Shown piece after piece: positions 60,596-64,000 of a DNA stretch of 64,000 nucleotides; within the stretch, counting starts at the first letter, position 1, and the number at the start of each line of letters is the position of its first letter. The translations under genes were made by a program, and so were the position numbers. Source of the stretch: Bog-473 sp963821755 (GTDB lineage: Bacteria > Actinomycetota > Acidimicrobiia > Acidimicrobiales > RAAP-2); the NCBI GenBank assembly GCA_963821755.1, contig CAWGEX010000002.1, forward strand, positions 372,001 to 436,000. Reading direction: 5' to 3'. Under the pieces are notes generated by a model. The model did not search any database and was not told the origin of the DNA. It was given only the letters and a program-made list of their open reading frames with translations.

Positions 60596-61614
60596 GATCC
60601 AGCCTCGAAGCGCCTTCGGACATGGATCACCAAGAGGGCGCCCACGATCACGAGTACGAGGCCGCCGCCGATGAGGGCGGCCAGATCAGCACCGGTGAAG
60701 GCCAACGGCGTGCCATGCGTGGCCCGGGAGGACTTCGCCGTCGCCGTTGCCACTGATGCCGCAGTCCCTGGCGTTGTCGTCTTCGATGTCGACGGAGAGA
60801 CAGTGGTGCCGAAGACACTCGAGGTGCTGGCGGCGAAGTTTGTCCCGGTCCCTTCGAAGGTCGCCTCGAAGAATTGGCCACCCGCACTGAGCGTCGTGGT
60901 GAACGTGACGTCTCCACTGGGCCCGAGTGTTCTCGTGCCGATGAGCACGGGGTCGGTGCAGGCCGCACCGGAACAGGAGAAGAAATTGACCACGCCGGTC
61001 GGGCTGGTGGGATCGGCGCTGGGGTTGCCGGCGGTGACGGTGGTCGTGAACGCGACTGGTTGGCCGGCCACGGGCGGGTTGGGCGAGACCGAGAGCGAGG
61101 TGGTGGTCGAATCGGTGAACTGACCGACGCTCGAATACACGAAATGCAGCGTCGTGTTCTGGCAATTGTCTTGATTCGTGCCGCTGTCCAGCATCGTGAT
61201 GGGCAATCCGGGACTGTCGCCGGTGCCTCTCCCGGGAACAACCAATGAGCCTGTAAAACTCGGAAGGCTGAAGTCGGAGAGAGGGCAGCCCGACGGGAGA
61301 GCCGGGAAACTCCCGTCGAGGGACATGGTGATCGACTGCACCGTCACCGGCACCGTGAGGCTGTTGTGCACGGTGAAGACGAGGCAGTGTGTGGTCCCTG
61401 GGTACAGGTTGGCAGGCGTACCCGAACACGCCGGCGAGTCGAAGATCTCGCTGGTGATCGAGGTGCCGGTGCCCGACGTCAGGGCGAGCTTCGGAGAGGA
61501 GGGATGAACCACCACGCCCGCCAGCGCGAACGTCAGAGCAGCAACGACGAACGCGACCACGCCCGTCGCCCCCACCGCGTTGACACGCTTGAACCTGCGC
61601 ACCTCAGCCCTCAC
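60592..61614 (-). CDS. Surface protein with LAFTG sorting signal
   Basis: A 340-residue exported protein. After a basic N-terminus, a signal/anchor helix (VVAFVVAALTFALAGVVV) leads to a domain with paired Cys and an Ig-like repeat domain (SVSPNPPVAGQPVAFTTTV...GPSGDVTFTTTLSAGG). The C-terminus is LAFTGADLAAL, a hydrophobic helix and HVRRRFEAGS, a complete cell-wall sorting signal of the LAxTG type used by class E sortases. No sortase gene is in the window. GTG 61614 was chosen so the signal peptide starts with a short basic stretch. It is the middle gene of a three-gene operon. Confidence 0.78.
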   Translation of the reverse strand: MRAEVRRFKRVNAVGATGVVAFVVAALTFALAGVVVHPSSPKLALTSGTGTSITSEIFDSPACSGTPANLYPGTTHCLVFTVHNSLTVPVTVQSITMSLDGSFPALPSGCPLSDFSLPSFTGSLVVPGRGTGDSPGLPITMLDSGTNQDNCQNTTLHFVYSSVGQFTDSTTTSLSVSPNPPVAGQPVAFTTTVTAGNPSADPTSPTGVVNFFSCSGAACTDPVLIGTRTLGPSGDVTFTTTLSAGGQFFEATFEGTGTNFAASTSSVFGTTVSPSTSKTTTPGTAASVATATAKSSRATHGTPLAFTGADLAALIGGGLVLVIVGALLVIHVRRRFEAGS

Positions 61615-61654
61615 CGAGCCTTCGCCCGTCTCCTCGTCGCTCGTCGCTCGTCGA

Positions 61655-62137
61655 CTAGTTCGACGTGAAGCCCAGGACGAGCACACCGCCACCGTTGGCC
61701 GCTTGGCAGTTGTCCTGGTTGAGGGCGTTGTCCAACATGGCGATGGTCGCCGTGCCGGTGGCGGTGCCGCCCGGAGCCAGGGTCGCGTTGATCGCCGGAC
61801 CCTGGGTGATGCTGTAACTCGCGGTCGAACAGGCTGGATCGCCCGCCACGGCCCCCGTGGTCACCGACGTGACGGCCACCGTGACCGAACCGACGTGTTC
61901 AGCGCCCCCACCGGGGTTGTTGACCGAGTAGTCGATGGTGGCCGAAGGTCCGCCCGGCAACAAGCCAGAGATCGTGTTGGTCTGCGTGATGGCAACGGCT
62001 GTGCTGCTTCCCGTTGACGCCGATCCCGTGCCGGCACCGGTGGAAGTGAAATAACCGAAGGCCGCACCGGCCGCACCGAGAGACAGGCCGACGGCCAAGC
62101 CGATGGTCACAGCCCTTTTGTCGAAGAAACGCCGCAT
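61655..62137 (-). CDS. Exported TasA/camelysin-like small surface protein
   Basis: A 160-residue exported protein. MRRFFDKRAVTIGLAVGLSLGAAGAAFGYFTS is a signal peptide whose end (A-x-F-x-YFTS) resembles the SipW-dependent signals of biofilm-matrix proteins; it is given here for its diagnostic end only. The mature part is a Gly/Ala/Thr/Val-rich beta-sandwich with two Cys (DPACSTAS and QDNCQAAN). ATG 62137 has AGGAG about ten bases upstream. It is the first gene of the operon with the LAFTG protein and the Ig-repeat protein. Confidence 0.7.
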   Translation of the reverse strand: MRRFFDKRAVTIGLAVGLSLGAAGAAFGYFTSTGAGTGSASTGSSTAVAITQTNTISGLLPGGPSATIDYSVNNPGGGAEHVGSVTVAVTSVTTGAVAGDPACSTASYSITQGPAINATLAPGGTATGTATIAMLDNALNQDNCQAANGGGVLVLGFTSN

Positions 62138-62683
62138 TGGTCCACTGCTCCTTTCGTTGAATTTCTGCATGGGTTACTCATCCAGGACGTCGGTTTCGCC
62201 ACTCGCTCCCCTCAGACCAGGCGACCAGATACAGCCTGAGGATCAACGCGTTGCCCTTGGTAAAGAACCCATGGAGTTCCCGCTACCGGCAGAAACCCAA
62301 CGAGGGAGCTTCACTCTGTGCGAACCAACTTTGGTGGGAACCTCCCCTCCACGACGTGCCCGCGACACCTGGCTGAACCGCCGGTAGGCCCCGTGGGCCA
62401 GACCGGCGTTCTCGCGAGCTGTACTTGCACAAATTAGCGCTGGCCGTCAATGAAAAAGCAAACAAAAAGGGGCATTGCACCCTTTCTGCCACCGCCTTGC
62501 AATCGTCAGTCCAGCCCGGGGGGCGCTCACGGTGCCCAGATATTCCCTGCGTAAAGGGACTCTGGCCGGCGCAAACAGAATTTCGATCACGTCGCTAGGG
62601 TGACCAACGACCGGACCCCACGGCTCGCCTTGGCCCATCTGGGTTCGGCGGAGACCGACGTGGTGAAGGCGGAGGAGACAACC
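62138..62683. other. Divergent intergenic region
   Basis: About 545 bp between the surface-protein operon and the hydrolase gene. It has an AT-richer island (62430-62480) and a hairpin AAAGGG-N8-CCCTTT at 62466-62485. A possible plus-strand -10 box TAGGGT lies near 62596. No coding region or RNA gene is supported. Confidence 0.45.
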
Positions 62684-63475
62684 ATGAACACACTCACGTC
62701 ACAGGACGGCACGACGATCGCCTACGACACGCAGGGTGAGGGACCCGCCGTGATTCTGGTCGACGGCGCGCTGACCATCCATTCATCCGGCTCGGCGTCG
62801 GAGCTGGCCAAACTCCTTGCACCGCACTTCACGGTGTACGGCTTTGATCGCCGCGGCCGCGGGGAGAGCGGGGACACGCTGCCCTACGCGGTCGACCGGG
62901 AGATCGACGACATTGAGGCGCTCATCGACCGCGCCGGCGGCACGCCGTTCCTCTACGGTCACTCGTCCGGCGGGCCCCTGGCCATGCGGGCGGCCCTCAG
63001 GCTCGGCAGCAAGGTCAGCAAGATCGCCATGTACGAGCCTCCCTACAACAACGACCCTGGCGCGCAGGAGCCCTGGAGTCAGTACCTCACGCAGCTGAGG
63101 GAGGCCCTGGCCGAAGGCCGTCGGGGCGACGCGGTGGCCCTGTTCATGCGGTTTGTCGGCCGGCCGGCCGAGCAGGTCGACGCCATGCGCCGCGAGCCGT
63201 TCTGGCCGGGCATGGAAGCGGTTGCGCCGACCCTGGCCTATGACCACGCCGCCATCCTGGGCGAGCCCTGGTCGGTGCCGACCGGGCTGGCGGAGCGTCT
63301 CTCGGTGCCCGTCCTCGTGATGGCGGGCGACGCGGGCCTTCCCTTCATGCCCGATGCGGCGAGGGTGATGAGCCGGGCGATCCCGCAAGGCCGGCTGCGG
63401 ATGCTGGAGGGTCAGACGCACGAGGTGGAACCGGCGGCGCTCGCCCCGGTCCTGGTGGAGTTCTTCACCTCATGA
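62684..63475 (+). CDS. Alpha/beta-fold hydrolase
   Basis: A 263-residue alpha/beta hydrolase. The nucleophile elbow is LYGHSSGGPLA, the oxyanion side is VILVDGALTIHS (without the usual HG), the GFDRRGRGES loop is family-typical, and the catalytic His is in GQTHEVEP. An acid lies in VMAGDAGLPF. Such enzymes act on esters or lactones; the substrate is unknown. ATG 62684 follows GGAGGAG by six bases, so the longer open frame from 62600 is unlikely to be used. Confidence 0.83.
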   Translation: MNTLTSQDGTTIAYDTQGEGPAVILVDGALTIHSSGSASELAKLLAPHFTVYGFDRRGRGESGDTLPYAVDREIDDIEALIDRAGGTPFLYGHSSGGPLAMRAALRLGSKVSKIAMYEPPYNNDPGAQEPWSQYLTQLREALAEGRRGDAVALFMRFVGRPAEQVDAMRREPFWPGMEAVAPTLAYDHAAILGEPWSVPTGLAERLSVPVLVMAGDAGLPFMPDAARVMSRAIPQGRLRMLEGQTHEVEPAALAPVLVEFFTS

Positions 63476-63539
63476 GGTGATGACAGGGACGGCGGTCTTC
63501 GCTTTGGCCCACCTTCGCCGTCTCGCCCACTGATCCGGG

Positions 63540-64000
63540 TCAGTACCCCAGCCGATTGAGCATTTCGTCGCGGTCCTGCCAGTGCTTCTCGACCTTGACG
63601 TGGAGTTCGAGGTAGGCCCCTTCGGGGAGCGTCTCGCGCACGGCGATGCCCACGGCTTTGAGGATCTCGCCGCCCTTCCCGATGACGATGCCCTTCTGCG
63701 AGTCCCGCTCCACGATGATGTCGCAACGGATATGCGGCCACTCCCACTCGGTGACCCGGCACGAGATGGAGTGGGGCAGCTCGTCGTGGGTACGCGACAG
63801 CAATTGCTCGCGCACCAACTCGGAGACCCAGAGCGCCTCGGGGGTGTCGGTGACGACGTCGTCGGGGAAGAACGGCGGCCCTTCCTCGAGCGAGTCCACG
63901 ATGTGAGCTCGCAGCCCCTCGACGCCGTCACCCTGACGGGCCGAGACGGGAAAGTACTCGACCGTGTCGAGGGGCACGATGGCCTCGACGGCGGCCTTCA
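63540..64000 (-). CDS. era: GTPase Era, 3' part (cut by window end)
   Basis: The C-terminal 153 residues of Era, a GTPase needed for 30S ribosome maturation. Visible are the end of the G domain (VEYFPVSARQGDGVEGL, the SA motif of G5) and the KH domain with IVERDSQKGIVIGKGGEILKAVG, ending in HWQDRDEMLNRLGY. The GTP-binding N-terminal part lies beyond position 64000. It is not in the uppS-recO operon here but lies about 8 kb away on the same strand. Confidence 0.9.
   Translation of the reverse strand, partial: KAAVEAIVPLDTVEYFPVSARQGDGVEGLRAHIVDSLEEGPPFFPDDVVTDTPEALWVSELVREQLLSRTHDELPHSISCRVTEWEWPHIRCDIIVERDSQKGIVIGKGGEILKAVGIAVRETLPEGAYLELHVKVEKHWQDRDEMLNRLGY

Noticed and set aside
1..64000. 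Mobile element, prophage or integrated plasmid
   Set aside because: No transposase, integrase, terminal repeats or composition break seen; the tRNA-Asn has no adjacent integrase or visible duplicated 3' end.

Overview
The window looks like chromosomal DNA of a high-GC actinobacterium, possibly a member of the Acidimicrobiia or a related uncultured lineage. The evidence is DUF3039 and DUF2630 proteins, an AfsR-like regulator with a BTAD domain, a GAF-GGDEF-EAL protein that reads like mycobacterial Rv1354c beside a MoeY (Rv1355c)-like protein, a LAxTG-type sorting signal, and many genes whose start codon lies 6-7 nt after a TANNNT -10 box, as in leaderless actinobacterial transcripts. There is one tRNA (Asn). 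I see no rRNA, CRISPR array, transposase or phage gene. Three apparent single-base insertions (one in dnaG, two in a surface-protein gene) suggest either uncorrected sequencing errors or real frameshifts.

Layout. 1-8.7 kb: secreted phosphoesterase with tandem Ig-like repeats, lipoprotein, ferritin-like protein, zinc-ribbon membrane protein, DUF2630, Lon protease, DUF3039. 8.7-13.3 kb: diguanylate cyclase and a very large ATPase/BTAD regulator. 13.8-23.6 kb: exopolysaccharide region with a fused Alg14/Alg13-type glycosyltransferase, two head-to-head glycosyltransferases, a chain-length-determinant-like protein, an O-antigen polymerase-like protein, a GAF/degenerate-GGDEF protein that keeps the c-di-GMP I-site, and a flippase. 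23.6-29.2 kb: a tightly coupled acyl-carrier module (AcpS, ACP, tandem alpha/beta hydrolase) followed by a 956-residue fusion of a GNAT/FeeM-like domain, a ThiF/E1-like domain and a nitroreductase. 29.3-33.1 kb: GAF-GGDEF-EAL, an I-site GGDEF protein, and a coupled unknown protein. 33.1-39.7 kb: assorted single genes (lipoprotein, SGNH hydrolase, methyltransferase, PhyH, HIT, SRPBCC, GNAT, tRNA-Asn). 39.8-46 kb: rpoD and dnaG as an operon, then ppdK. 46.1-52 kb: MarR with a divergent ABC exporter, HAD, HSL-type hydrolase, Ser/Thr kinase. 52.1-58.7 kb: glyS, hemW, recO, small membrane protein, uppS, and a DinG-type helicase on the opposite strand. 58.8-62.1 kb: operon of three exported surface proteins. 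The end holds an alpha/beta hydrolase and the 3' part of era.

The most interesting stretch is about 13.8-33.1 kb. A polysaccharide assembly/export set, a PelD-like c-di-GMP receptor candidate, an ACP-dependent acyl module and two c-di-GMP metabolic enzymes follow each other on the same strand. I infer a c-di-GMP-controlled pathway that builds or acylates an envelope polymer, or makes an acyl metabolite. The product is unknown.
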